In this document: positions 54,110-63,390 of the stretch, piece after piece
How positions within the stretch are numbered: the stretch's first letter is position 1
How the letters are laid out: each line of letters starts with the position of its first letter
From: an uncultured Clostridia bacterium
GTDB taxonomy: Bacteria; Bacillota; Clostridia; Christensenellales; UBA1242
Direction: 5' to 3'
Length of the DNA: 64,000 nucleotides
NCBI GenBank assembly: GCA_944350265.1
Contig: CALVOG010000004.1
Span: 1-64,000, forward strand
Made by a program: the position numbers and the translations under genes
Notes under the pieces: generated by a model
The model's input: only the letters and a program-made list of their open reading frames with translations
What the model was told of the DNA's origin: nothing
Databases searched by the model: none

Positions 54110-55636
54110 ATGAAGTTTAAAAGTGGTGCGTTTGTCCTTTTGGTGAGCGGGGTTCTGTGCAAATTTTTGGGCGCTTTTTTCCGTTTGCCATTGACGAATA
54201 TGCTTGGCATTGAGGGAATCGGCGTCTTTCAACTTGTGATGTCGCTTTATTCCTTCGCGCTTGTTTTAACCTCTGGTGGGGTTTGCGCTTCCCTTTCAAA
54301 ACTGATTAGTTCGGCGCGCGCGAATGAGAGGACGGAAAAAATTTCTCGCTATCTTAAAACGGCGCTTTTTTCGTCGGTGGGTGTGGGGCTGGCGATTGGG
54401 CTAATTTTTCTAATTTTTGGGCGATATATCGCTTTTTTGCAACAAATTTCCTCCTCAATAAGTTACGCACTGTTCGTTTTAATGCTTCCACTGGGGGCGG
54501 GCATTGCAACGCTTAAAGGCTTTTTTCAAGGCTATCAAAATATGCTTCCAACGGCGATAAGTCAGGTCATTGAGCAAACTTTCAAGTTTGTGTTCGGGCT
54601 GATTTTTGCCTATTATTTTTCGAAAATTGGCATTGCTGAGGGCGTTTTTGGCGCATTTTTGGGGATAACGATAAGCGAGGTGGTGGCGCTTCTTTACCTA
54701 CTTATCTATTACCAAATAAAGGGGCGCGGGCGCAAAGAGGTTTACAGCAAAGAATACGCAAGAATACTTCGAAAAGAGTTTAATTCGGCGCTTTTGCCAC
54801 TCACGCTTTCCGCCTCAATCCTGCCACTTGTCAGCGCTTTCGAAGGGCTTGTTATCATTTCAAGGTTGACGCTTGGAGGTTTGGAGGCGTCGGTTGCGAC
54901 GAAATTATATGGCTTGCAAACGGGCGTTGTGGGAGCACTTTTGCATTTTCCGCTGATAATTTCTTCGGCGGTGACCACGGCGCTTCTTCCTAACATCTCC
55001 TACCACATTTCGCGCGGAGATGGCGGAAAAAGGCGAGTTGAAAGCGGGCTTAAAAGCCTTCTATATCTCATTTTGCCAACCACTTTTGGTATTGTGGCAA
55101 TTTCCAAGCCGATTTTCTCTTGTCTTTACAGCGGTATGACAAGCGCGATGCAGGAAGTGGCGTTTTCGCTGGCGTTTTACGGCGCTTTCACCACGATTTT
55201 TATGGCGATTATGCAGTTTTTGATTATGCTTTTGCAGGCGAATGGCGAGTTTAATTACATCCTCTTAATAACCACAATCGGCGGGGCGCTAAAGGCGGGG
55301 CTGTCGTTTTTGCTTGCCAGTGTGCCGTCGATTAATATTTATGCGCTGGTGCTTAGCGGAGTTGTTCTTTCGGCAACAATTTGCCTTCTTGGGCTTATGA
55401 GACTTAAAAAAATTGTCACCTTTTCGCTTCCGTTTTTGGATGTTCTATCACTACTTTTCGGCACATTTTTGATGTATGTGGGCGTCTATACCTTCGTTGA
55501 ATCTTCCTACTTTTCGCCGATTGTGAACATAATTTTGGGTGTTTTGATTGGTGTTTTGGTTTATGTGGTGCTGACCATTGGCTACCTTATCAAAATTTTT
55601 CCTAAAATTAGGGTGTTTAAAAAGGCGAGAAAATGA
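54110..55636 (+). CDS. MATE/MOP flippase of the SpoVB/MurJ type
   Basis: 508 residues with about 14 membrane helices. It starts KFKSGAFVLLVSGVLCKFLG, followed by FRLPLTNMLGIEGIGVFQL and MSLYSFALVLTSGG, the pattern of the Gram-positive SpoVB/YtgP (Amj-independent MurJ) group, which flip lipid II or other lipid-linked precursors. Whether it is the sporulation or the vegetative member cannot be told. ATG 54110 follows AGGTGGTGG; a GTG at 54101 is possible. An HU gene follows by 23 nt. Confidence 0.88.
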   Translation: MKFKSGAFVLLVSGVLCKFLGAFFRLPLTNMLGIEGIGVFQLVMSLYSFALVLTSGGVCASLSKLISSARANERTEKISRYLKTALFSSVGVGLAIGLIFLIFGRYIAFLQQISSSISYALFVLMLPLGAGIATLKGFFQGYQNMLPTAISQVIEQTFKFVFGLIFAYYFSKIGIAEGVFGAFLGITISEVVALLYLLIYYQIKGRGRKEVYSKEYARILRKEFNSALLPLTLSASILPLVSAFEGLVIISRLTLGGLEASVATKLYGLQTGVVGALLHFPLIISSAVTTALLPNISYHISRGDGGKRRVESGLKSLLYLILPTTFGIVAISKPIFSCLYSGMTSAMQEVAFSLAFYGAFTTIFMAIMQFLIMLLQANGEFNYILLITTIGGALKAGLSFLLASVPSINIYALVLSGVVLSATICLLGLMRLKKIVTFSLPFLDVLSLLFGTFLMYVGVYTFVESSYFSPIVNIILGVLIGVLVYVVLTIGYLIKIFPKIRVFKKARK

Positions 55637-55659
55637 GAATATTTTGAGTGGAGGAAAGT

Positions 55660-55932
55660 ATGAATAAGCAAGAAATGATTTCGGTGCTGTCCAAAAAGAC
55701 GGCAATATCCAAAGAAAAATGCGAAAAGGTGATTGATGAATTTAAGAATCTCATCTTGGAGGTTTGTAAGAAGGGCGAGGAGGTGTCGCTTCGTAACTTT
55801 GGCAAGTTTAAAATGCAACAAACCAAAGAGCGCAGAATGATTAATCCGCAAACTAAGCGATTTTATGTTTGTCCGCCTAAAAAGATGATTGCTTTTAAGG
55901 GCTACAAAAATTTCAAATACCTCTTGGGCTAG
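55660..55932 (+). CDS. HU-family DNA-binding protein
   Basis: 90 residues: MNKQEMISVLSKKTAISKEK, EVSLRNFGKFKMQQTKERRM, and INPQTKRFYVCPPKKMIAFK with the DNA-bending arm (NPQT in place of NPxT). GTGGAGGAAAG is the Shine-Dalgarno region. In Firmicutes an HU gene often follows the SpoVB-like flippase, as here. Confidence 0.95.
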   Translation: MNKQEMISVLSKKTAISKEKCEKVIDEFKNLILEVCKKGEEVSLRNFGKFKMQQTKERRMINPQTKRFYVCPPKKMIAFKGYKNFKYLLG

Positions 55933-55944
55933 GTGGCTCGTCTT

Positions 55945-56092
55945 ATCTTAGGCGCTAATTATTTAGCACGGCTAGATATATTAAAAACTGCCTGCGTGAA
56001 AACTAAACGCGCGTAAATATGTGAAACTCGCATAATAAATCTTATAAATCTTCCTAAATTTTGTTGCAGTATTCTAATTAGCGCCGATAATA
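55945..56092. repeat. Inverted repeat in the HU-spmB gap
   Basis: GGCGCTAATTA (55951-55961) and TAATTAGCGCC (56075-56085), 113 bp apart, with loosely matching flanks (TTATC and GATAA). It could be a long hairpin or a small inverted-repeat element. No gene in it. Confidence 0.5.
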
Positions 56093-56133
56093 CGATTTTA
56101 GCGTTATTTAGCAAATTCGCTCGCAAAATTCCG

Positions 56134-56640
56134 TCACATCACTTTGCAAAGTAGGCAGGCGAGAATTGTGCCGATAATTGAGCAGAGTAGCGCGACGGGA
56201 ATGGCGTAAAATAGGCGCTTGACCTTGGTTTTGGAGAGGTAGATTGTTGCAACGTAAAAGATTGTTTCGCTACATCCCATTATCACGCACGCGCAACGCG
56301 AGATGTAACTGTCCGCGCCATAGGTTGAGAGCACGTCCTCAAGAAGCGCGTAACTGCCACTGCCGGTGAAGGGGCGGAGTAAGACAAGTTCGGTGAGTTC
56401 TGGTGGAACGCCCAGCGCGGTGAATATAGGGGACAAAATTTCAGTTAGCCAATCGGTTATTCCGCTTGCGCGAAGTAGCGCCACGGCAATCATAATTGAG
56501 GCGATGAATGGGAAGATGTCAAAAACAAGTTTTATGGCACCACTTGCACCTTTGACGAATGTGTCGTAGGTGTTAATTCGCTTATATATGCAATATAAAA
56601 TGAGGAGAATGAAAAGAATGGGGAGGATGTATGCACTCAT
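56134..56640 (-). CDS. spmB: Spore maturation protein SpmB
   Basis: 168-residue membrane protein of the nucleoside-recognition (Gate) family needed for spore core dehydration. Motifs: GASGAIKLVFDIFPFI, LRPFTGSGSYALLEDVL and MGCSETIFYVATIYL. It overlaps the spmA stop by 4 bp (ATGA), so translation is coupled. Confidence 0.93.
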   Translation of the reverse strand: MSAYILPILFILLILYCIYKRINTYDTFVKGASGAIKLVFDIFPFIASIMIAVALLRASGITDWLTEILSPIFTALGVPPELTELVLLRPFTGSGSYALLEDVLSTYGADSYISRCACVIMGCSETIFYVATIYLSKTKVKRLFYAIPVALLCSIIGTILACLLCKVM

Positions 56641-57215
56641 TTCTTTCGCTCCTTTATTTTTTTGCGGAGTTTTTCGATGCCGTGAACAAGTAGTATTCCA
56701 ATCACAGTGGTGGTTACTGTCACAATGAGGGTGGGCAAAATTATGTCGGCAGGGGCACTACTTCCCGCGCTCGCCCTAAGCCCTATGACCGTGGTTGGCA
56801 AAAGTTGAATGGAAGTGGCGTTTATAACAATCAGCATAATCATTGCAAAGTTGGCTTTTCCCGTGTGGTCGTCGAGGGCACTGACGGCTTTAATTCCAAG
56901 CGGGGTTGAGGCGTTGCCGACGCCGAGCATATTTGCCGACAAGTTGAGCGCGATGAGTTTTTGCGTTTCTTCATTATCCACTTTGAAGATTTTTTTGATG
57001 AGCGGGCGGAGTAGTTTTGCAAGTTTTTCCGCAAGCCCGCTGGCGTCGATAAGTTCGATAAATCCAAGCCAAACAACGTAAACGGCGCAAAGTTCAACAA
57101 CAAGCGAAAGTGCAGAGGTGGATGCGCCAATCATCTCTTCAAGCATAGCCGAAGGGTTGGTGATAAGAAGCACCAGCATTGAAAACAGCATCATCATAAG
57201 CCAAAAGATATTCAT
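56637..57215 (-). CDS. spmA: Spore maturation protein SpmA
   Basis: Partner of SpmB. 192 residues from ATG 57215, which gives the family start MNIFWLMMMLF. Gate-domain motifs: CAVYVVWLGFIELIDASG, NLSANMLGVGNASTPLGI. Upstream in-frame ATGs add residues not seen in the family. There is no Shine-Dalgarno sequence; TAAAAA ends 5 nt upstream, so it might also be leaderless, but the -35 box is poor. Probably sporulation controlled. Confidence 0.9.
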   Translation of the reverse strand: MNIFWLMMMLFSMLVLLITNPSAMLEEMIGASTSALSLVVELCAVYVVWLGFIELIDASGLAEKLAKLLRPLIKKIFKVDNEETQKLIALNLSANMLGVGNASTPLGIKAVSALDDHTGKANFAMIMLIVINATSIQLLPTTVIGLRASAGSSAPADIILPTLIVTVTTTVIGILLVHGIEKLRKKIKERKK

Positions 57216-57354
57216 ACTTATTTTTATGCTTAAACTTAGATAAAAAGACATCGCATAGCAGGAAGGATAATGTTGGCGTTTTTTAGAAAGAGTGTTATAA
57301 ACCATTTACTTTTTTAAGTTATAACAAAGAACGTTATTTTGAATTTACTTTAAT

Positions 57355-57383
57355 TTGACTTTGATGTTGAAATTTGCTAGAAT
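57355..57383 (+). promoter_or_regulatory. tatD promoter, leaderless type
   Basis: TTGACT (57355-57360), 17-bp spacer, TAGAAT (57378-57383), ending 6 nt before ATG 57390. Confidence 0.7.
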
Positions 57384-57389
57384 GATATT

Positions 57390-58268
57390 ATGGAACTAAG
57401 TTTTGTTGATGTTCACGCGCATTTGTGTGATGAAAAATTTGAGGGTGTTTTGGGCGTTATTGAAAGCGCGAAGAAGGTGGGCGTAAAAAAAATCATCACC
57501 GCAAGTTACAATCTTTTTTCGTGCGAGAAAAACCTTGGTATTGCAAAAGATGTGGAGGGAGTTTTTGCTACGGTTGGCGTTCACCCAGAAAATGTGGACG
57601 AGGCGACGGTGTCGGTCGAAAATATTGCAGGCGAAGATGTTGGTGTTCGCCTAGAAACTGTGGATGAGGAAATCTTAGGCGTTGGAAGCAAAACTGCCAC
57701 TCACATAGAAAGCGAAGCGAGTGACTATCTTTCGAAACTCGAAGAACTTGCGAGGAATAAAAAGGTGGTGGCGATAGGAGAAATTGGGCTTGACTATCAT
57801 TGGCGGACGGACAACAAAGAGCGCCAGAAAAAATTTTTCATCCTGCAAATTCAACTTGCCAATAAACTTAACTTGCCGATTGTGGTGCATTCGCGGGATG
57901 CGTTGGGAGATACGCTTGAGATTTTGAAAAATTGCCCGCCGAAGAGGGAGAGTTTAATGCATTGTTACGGCGGAAGCATTGAAAGTGCAAGAGAACTTAT
58001 GAAACTTAACTTCTCTTTTTCTTTTGGAGGGGTTTGCACTTTTAAAAATGCTAAAAATGTTTGCGAGACAATTAAGGCGTTACCGATTGAAAAAATTATG
58101 ACCGAAACCGATTGCCCATATATGACCCCAGAGCCATATCGGGGGAAAGTAAACGAGCCAAAATATATTCCGTTGATTGCAAAGCGTATTGCGGAAATTA
58201 AAAATTTACCACTCGAAGAAGTTGCAAGGCAAGTTTCCTTAAATGCCGAAAAAATGTTTAAAATTTAA
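57390..58268 (+). CDS. tatD: TatD family metal-dependent DNase with an insertion
   Basis: TIM-barrel hydrolase. 292 residues against a usual ~255. Metal ligands: HAH at 9-11, Glu in AIGEIGLDYH, His in VVHSRD, His in MHCYGG, and Asp in TETDCPYMTP. About 38 extra residues (roughly 70-108, with ENIAGEDVGVRLETVDEEIL) lie between GVHPENVDE and the next helix. The insert looks low-complexity and does not touch the ligands. No Shine-Dalgarno sequence; probably leaderless. ksgA follows, the common tatD-ksgA order. Confidence 0.92.
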   Translation: MELSFVDVHAHLCDEKFEGVLGVIESAKKVGVKKIITASYNLFSCEKNLGIAKDVEGVFATVGVHPENVDEATVSVENIAGEDVGVRLETVDEEILGVGSKTATHIESEASDYLSKLEELARNKKVVAIGEIGLDYHWRTDNKERQKKFFILQIQLANKLNLPIVVHSRDALGDTLEILKNCPPKRESLMHCYGGSIESARELMKLNFSFSFGGVCTFKNAKNVCETIKALPIEKIMTETDCPYMTPEPYRGKVNEPKYIPLIAKRIAEIKNLPLEEVARQVSLNAEKMFKI

Positions 58269-58454
58269 AAAACGCAAAATTTGCCCTAAAAAACGCAAAA
58301 AAAGTGAAAAAAAGTGATTTTTTTGGTGTTTTTGTGGCGTTATAGCAAAAAGATAATTATGTAAGTTCAATGAAGCGACTTGGGAATTTAAGCGCAAATA
58401 TGTTTTATATATGAGTGCGCATTAAAATAAAACAATGGAAAAATAGGAGAAAGT

Positions 58455-59222
58455 ATGTTTAATTTTAAGAAAAAATATGGGCAAAACTTTTTAACAGATA
58501 AAAATCTTTTGAATGCGATTGTGAGAGATGCTGGCATAAATAAAGATGATTTTGTTGTTGAAATTGGCGCGGGTGCTGGCGCGCTAACCGAAGTTTTATC
58601 GCAAAATGCACGCGAAGTTTTGGCTTTTGAAATTGATGAAGAACTAAGAGAAACTCTTCTTTCTCTTCAACTTAAAAATGTGAATTTTAGGTTTGAAGAT
58701 TTTATGAAAGTTGACCTTAGCGAACTAAATGAGCCGTTTAAGGTGGTGGCAAATTTGCCGTATTACATCACAACGCCTATCATTTTTAAATTGTTAGAGG
58801 AAACCGACAAACTTTTGTCGCTAACCATAATGGTGCAAAAGGAAGTGGCAGAACGAATGGTTGCAAAACCATCAGGCGATTATGGGTTGTTATCGGTTAT
58901 GCTTGCCTTTTATGGCGAGGCGAAAATCACGCGTATCGTCAAGCGAAATATGTTTCATCCAGAACCAAATGTTGACAGCGCGGTCGTCACCCTTGAAATA
59001 CAAAAAAAGTTTGATGTTGACAAAAAAATGTTTTATAATTTTGTTAAAACAGCATTTTCGATGCGTCGTAAAACTCTTTTAAATAATCTTTCCACTATAT
59101 ATGAAAAAGAAAAACTTAAACGCGTTTTTGGTGAGGAATTTTTAAAGCGTCGCGCTGAAACTTTGACGATTGAGGAGTTCGTTGAGGCGTATAAAAAAAT
59201 AAATCAACATAAGATGATTTAG
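58455..59222 (+). CDS. rsmA: 16S rRNA dimethyladenosine transferase KsgA/RsmA
   Basis: Dimethylates A1518/A1519 in 16S rRNA using S-adenosylmethionine. 255 residues: KKYGQNFLTD, SAM-binding VEIGAGAGALTEVL, catalytic NLPYYITTPI, and the C-terminal FSMRRKTLLNNL. TAGGAGAAAGT precedes the ATG. rnmV, often between tatD and ksgA, is missing here. Confidence 0.96.
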   Translation: MFNFKKKYGQNFLTDKNLLNAIVRDAGINKDDFVVEIGAGAGALTEVLSQNAREVLAFEIDEELRETLLSLQLKNVNFRFEDFMKVDLSELNEPFKVVANLPYYITTPIIFKLLEETDKLLSLTIMVQKEVAERMVAKPSGDYGLLSVMLAFYGEAKITRIVKRNMFHPEPNVDSAVVTLEIQKKFDVDKKMFYNFVKTAFSMRRKTLLNNLSTIYEKEKLKRVFGEEFLKRRAETLTIEEFVEAYKKINQHKMI

Positions 59223-59935
59223 ACGTTCGCGGGCAGGTGCTACGACCATTCTTCGCTACGCTTAGAATGACAAACGGGGTGGTAGACCTTGCGGTAGAGG
59301 CGATATTTTGTGCTAAGCGTTTTTAAGAGGACGTATTCGACATACGCGGGTGTCTTAACGGATTGCCTTAGCATAAGCAATAAACACGCGGCAACCTAAA
59401 AAAGTGACAGCGTCACCTACGGCGAGATTCTTCGCTTCGCTCAGAATGACCAAGCGCGCTTGGATGGTTGAGAGTCTTTGGATTTTAGCCGTGCTTTGCT
59501 GACAAAAGAGAATATGGATAGGCTTATATGAGAAGAGGAATTATTAGACATTCGCGGGTGTTTTAATGGGTTACTTTTGCATAAGCAATAAAGACTAACA
59601 CGCGACGCATTAGGTGACAGCCTCACCTATGACGAGATTCTTCGGCTTCGCCTCAGAATGACAAATAACTGCCTTGCCTTCGGTATTAGCGATACATTGT
59701 GGTAAGCCCATTTTTAGGAGAATAATTCGATATACGCGGGTGGAGTGCCTACGCTATAAGCGATACAGTCTAGCACGCAACACAATAAAAAACTAGCGCA
59801 TAGCAGTGCTTCTACCGCAAGGAAATACCATTAAATGTCACAAAAATCCTAAAAATACCATTTAAAAAATAGTATTTTTCTGCCATAACGTGTCATTTTT
59901 ATGTGGATGTGTTCGACGTTCGCGGGCAAAAGTTA
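59223..59935. repeat. Cluster of dispersed composite repeats
   Basis: Three or more copies: AGACGTTCGCGGGCAG at 59221, ATACGCGGGTGTCTTAACGG near 59342, the palindrome CCAAGCGCGCTTGG near 59449 with AAGAGAATATGGATAGG, AGACATTCGCGGGTG near 59547, and the ATTCTTCGCT modules near 59249, 59428 and 59637. The first copy begins at the ksgA stop. No gene. Confidence 0.85.
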
Positions 59936-60676
59936 TTCGGTGCTTTCTTGTGAGGAGATGTAGTTCATAATGTCGCCCACATTGTGAAATCTTCTAACGT
60001 ATCCAAGTTGGCGATGACTTAAAATTCCGTCAAGCCCAACAATGAAACTGTCAATAAATTTAATATCAAAATTTTCAGCAGTTGCTATGATTCTTTCCAT
60101 CGCGTCCGCGTCGTTTGGAGAAGGTGTTGCAAGTCCGCCAGGATGATTGTGCGCGACGGCAATATAGGCAGGCTTTGCGGAAGCGATAAAATCGTATAGG
60201 TCGAACGCGGAAAATGCGACGTCGCGTATGCTTTTATTTGTGAATTTTCTCGTGTGGGTGAGGATGAAGTTTGAGTTAAAACCGTAAAGCACGAGGTTCT
60301 CGTTCGGTTTGAAGCGTAAATATTGCTCCATCAAATCCAAAAATTCATCCCTATCATCAATGGAAATTTTTTCTTCCATCGAGGAGATGGCGTAAAGGTC
60401 GATAAGTTGTGAGAAAAGTGTGATTTTCTTTGCGCTACGCTCATTGATTCCTTTCACTTTAATTAAATCAACTGGACTGGCGTTTATGATGTTGGCAAAA
60501 TTTCCGTATCTGTCAAGCAGGCGGTGGGCGAGCGGATTGACATCACCTCGCGGAAAAATGTATGTCAAAAAATATTCCACCGCTTGGATTTTGCTGACAT
60601 TCTCAATTCCTGCGTTGTCGATTAAATTTAGCAGACGCTCTCTATGCCCTTCGTGGCTGACATCATTATTTTTCAT
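59933..60676 (-). CDS. radC: RadC/JAB domain protein
   Basis: 247 residues: N-terminal helix-hairpin-helix (DLIKVKGINERSAKKI) and a C-terminal JAB1/MPN domain with the metal motif AVAHNHPGGLATPSPND. The canonical RadC reads HNHPSG; here the Ser is Gly. Despite the name, a DNA-repair role is not established for the family. GCGAGG precedes the ATG. Confidence 0.9.
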   Translation of the reverse strand: MKNNDVSHEGHRERLLNLIDNAGIENVSKIQAVEYFLTYIFPRGDVNPLAHRLLDRYGNFANIINASPVDLIKVKGINERSAKKITLFSQLIDLYAISSMEEKISIDDRDEFLDLMEQYLRFKPNENLVLYGFNSNFILTHTRKFTNKSIRDVAFSAFDLYDFIASAKPAYIAVAHNHPGGLATPSPNDADAMERIIATAENFDIKFIDSFIVGLDGILSHRQLGYVRRFHNVGDIMNYISSQESTE

Positions 60677-60903
60677 TTATGCCTCGCTTATTTTTTCTTC
60701 ATTATTCTAAAATTTTTTTAATTTTCACTTATATATTCCACTTATTTCACTTAAATAATTTTTTTAAATAATTCTAAATTTTTTAAATTTTTCTCATTTT
60801 TTCTCATTTTTTGTCTGTTTTTTATATATTTTTCTATTTTTTTACATTTTTTTTTCTTATTTTTATGCGTTTTGTCTATTTTTTCTATTTTTTTTGCGAT
60901 TTT
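60677..60903. other. T-rich gap
   Basis: Very T-rich on the plus strand (A-rich on the coding side of fba), with TTTTTCTCATTTT-type runs and no gene. It may act as a terminator region for fba. Confidence 0.4.
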
Positions 60904-61878
60904 TTAATCTTTTATATGTTTTTTTACATTCTTACTTAAATTTTTTAAGTCACTCTTAATTTTAATCCTTTTTATATTGTTCATATTTCGATTTTTTTCA
61001 GCAACTAAATTTTTGATTTCTTCAATCGCTAAAACGTTAAATTTTCTTAAATCGATGTTTGACGGATTCTCTTTTAGGTGCTTGCGCAAGGTGGAGATAT
61101 ATGCCATTCGTAGGTCGGTGTCGGTGTTGATTTTGCATATATTGTGCTCACTGCACGCAGTTTTCAGTAAGTTTTCGTCCACGCCTTTCGCGCCAGCAAC
61201 ATCTCCGCCATAGTTGTTAATAATTTCCACATATTTTTGCGGAACGGACGATGCGCCGTGAAGAACGAGTGGAAAGTTTGGGAGTTTTTTTTCAATCATA
61301 GATAAAATATCAAATCTTAGCGTTGCGTTGCCACTAAATTTATACGCGCCGTGACTTGTGCCAATGGCAACGGCGAGGGTGTCGACGTTAGTTTTTTCAA
61401 CGAATATTTTTGCGCTGTCGGGGTCTGTGAAGATGTTTTTGTCTGCGCTCACGTTGTCCTCAATGCCCTTCAAAACGCCAAGTTCGCCCTCCACTAAAAC
61501 TCCTTTCTTGTGGGCGTAGTCAGTGACGCTTTTTGTGAGGGCAACATTTTCCTCAAATGGCAATGCACTTCCGTCAATCATAACGGAATCGAATTTTAAG
61601 TCCACCGCTCTTTTGCAAATTTCGTAACTTTTGCCGTGGTCTAGGTGGAGAAAAAGCGGAAAGTTGTAAGTTTTTTTCGCGCTATTAAATAGTGAAAGCA
61701 AAAATTCCTCACCCATATATTTGAATGCGCCTTCGCTCACCGCCACAATGGTGGGAGAAAGCGTTTCTTTCGCACCCTCGCAAATACCTTTCAGCATTTC
61801 CATATTAACAAAATTGTATGCGCCGATGGCATAATGATTTTTCACGCTGTCGGCGATATAAGATTTCAGTGACTTCAT
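60904..61878 (-). CDS. fba: Class II fructose-bisphosphate aldolase with basic C-terminal tail
   Basis: Splits fructose-1,6-bisphosphate in glycolysis. 324 residues against the usual ~285-310. Zinc and catalytic motifs: FLHLDHGKSYE, VEGELGVLKGIED, AIGTSHGAYKF, VLHGASSVP and KINTDTDLR. The last ~30 residues (NIKRIKIKSDLKNLSKNVKK) are very basic and beyond the normal end. ATG 61878 follows GGAGGGAAT; a longer reading to 61941 is rejected. A TTCGACA lies upstream at 61892-61898. Confidence 0.93.
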   Translation of the reverse strand: MKSLKSYIADSVKNHYAIGAYNFVNMEMLKGICEGAKETLSPTIVAVSEGAFKYMGEEFLLSLFNSAKKTYNFPLFLHLDHGKSYEICKRAVDLKFDSVMIDGSALPFEENVALTKSVTDYAHKKGVLVEGELGVLKGIEDNVSADKNIFTDPDSAKIFVEKTNVDTLAVAIGTSHGAYKFSGNATLRFDILSMIEKKLPNFPLVLHGASSVPQKYVEIINNYGGDVAGAKGVDENLLKTACSEHNICKINTDTDLRMAYISTLRKHLKENPSNIDLRKFNVLAIEEIKNLVAEKNRNMNNIKRIKIKSDLKNLSKNVKKHIKD

Positions 61879-61973
61879 ATTCCCTCCAAAGTTCGACATT
61901 ACAAGATATATTTTAACATATTTTGCATTTTTTACCAACATAAATTAAGGTAAATTCCAAAAAAGGAGGAAAA

Positions 61974-62693
61974 ATGTTTAAAAAAATTTTTGTTTCACTT
62001 TCGCTTTTTGTGGTAATGCTTGGGCTGACTGCTTGTGGCAAGACCACAAAAAAGTGGGCGGTGGAAAATATGGCGGAAATTACCAAGGAATACTATTTTG
62101 GCGAGAATGACGATGTTTTTGTGACGCTGGCGGTGGGTGAGCGCGAAAAGGATTATCTACTGAACGGACAGGCAACCGAACTTGTGAATTTTTCACTTTT
62201 ATCATTGAAGTTTAAAGAGGATAATTATGCGCGCGCCGAGGTTGTGCAGGTTGTTTCGAATGATAGTAAGGTGGATGTTGAGGCAAAATATAATTCCTTC
62301 AATGATTCGTATATGGTTGATATCGTGGATGATGTTGAAATCGGCGAGAGTGTTTCGGTGGTGTATGAAGGCGAAACAATCGTGCTTCAAAAACAAAATT
62401 TTGCAGTGGACTATGAAAAGGCGATTGAAATTGCAACGAATGAACTTAAAGAAAAACTTGACGAGCAAAAAAGTTTTAACCATTTTGAAGCCGAATGCTA
62501 CCTTCGCGTGATGAGTGAAAAAGATAGAGATTTCGGGGAACTTTACTGGTGCTTCACCTGCCTTAATTATGAAGGGGAAAGTTTTTCGGTTGTGATTTCA
62601 ACGAGTGACGGAAAAATTCTTGCAAACTCTCTTACTGAAGAAGGAGAGGGTGTTGCAAATTCCAAGAGTGTTGCAAATTCCAATAATGAATAA
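61974..62693 (+). CDS. Putative lipoprotein
   Basis: 239 residues with signal peptide and lipobox LTAC (Cys near 21). No recognised domain; the middle is beta-rich, and the part from FAVDYEKAIEIATNELKEKL looks PepSY-like. It ends with a small repeat (VANSKSVANSNNE) from a direct repeat in the DNA. AAAGGAGG precedes the ATG. Function unknown. Confidence 0.75.
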   Translation: MFKKIFVSLSLFVVMLGLTACGKTTKKWAVENMAEITKEYYFGENDDVFVTLAVGEREKDYLLNGQATELVNFSLLSLKFKEDNYARAEVVQVVSNDSKVDVEAKYNSFNDSYMVDIVDDVEIGESVSVVYEGETIVLQKQNFAVDYEKAIEIATNELKEKLDEQKSFNHFEAECYLRVMSEKDRDFGELYWCFTCLNYEGESFSVVISTSDGKILANSLTEEGEGVANSKSVANSNNE

Positions 62694-63373
62694 GATAAAA
62701 GAGTTTTGCTTAAATTGTGATAAATCTAAAACTAAATTATGTAAATATATTAAAAAATCACTTTGTAATAAATTAACAAATTAAGATATGTAAATATATC
62801 AAAAAATTCACTTTTTTAAAGAAAAAAATCATTTTTATAGCGTGAATTATATCATTTAAGTGATACGTAAAAATTTTTTAAGCGAAATTGCTGGTTTTAT
62901 AGTATAAAAATCATTAAAAAACACTCTAAAAACTTAGTGATTTTGAAAATTACAAAAATATATGGCTAAAAATGATTATTTTTTGAAAAAAAGTGATTTT
63001 TAATTAAAAATTATGCGCAAGTGCGATTTTATAAATAGGCTCAAAAACACTTTATATGAAAGACGGCAATTATTTTGGGCTATATTATTTTAAGTAAGCG
63101 CCTTCACTTAATTTAGTATCAGCCATATATTTAAGTTTGTAGAGAGCTACCTTTGCTTTTTCTTATTTTTTTGTCGTCTCAGTTTTCATATTTGCATAGA
63201 AAGGCGTTAAAGTTTTAATCTTTCTCTTGTTTTTAAATTGTTGAAATTTGATTTTTTCACATTTCGTTCTTTTATGTTTATGTGGTGAATTTTCTAAGTT
63301 AATTTCTATTATCTTTTTTGCGGAGAAAATTGTTGAAGATTTTTTTACATTTTGGTGGAAAAAATTATTTATA
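62694..63373. other. Long AT-rich non-coding gap
   Basis: No gene. A direct repeat TATGTAAATATATTAAAAAA near 62738 and TATGTAAATATATCAAAAAA near 62787, each followed by TCACTT, and several AAAAAGTGATTTTT-like palindromic pieces. Confidence 0.5.
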
Positions 63374-63375
63374 TA

Positions 63376-63384
63376 TGTTAAAAT
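63376..63384 (+). promoter_or_regulatory. hflX extended -10, leaderless type
   Basis: TGTTAAAAT (63376-63384), an extended -10 box without a clear -35, ending 6 nt before ATG 63391. Confidence 0.5.
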
Positions 63385-63390
63385 ATCGCT

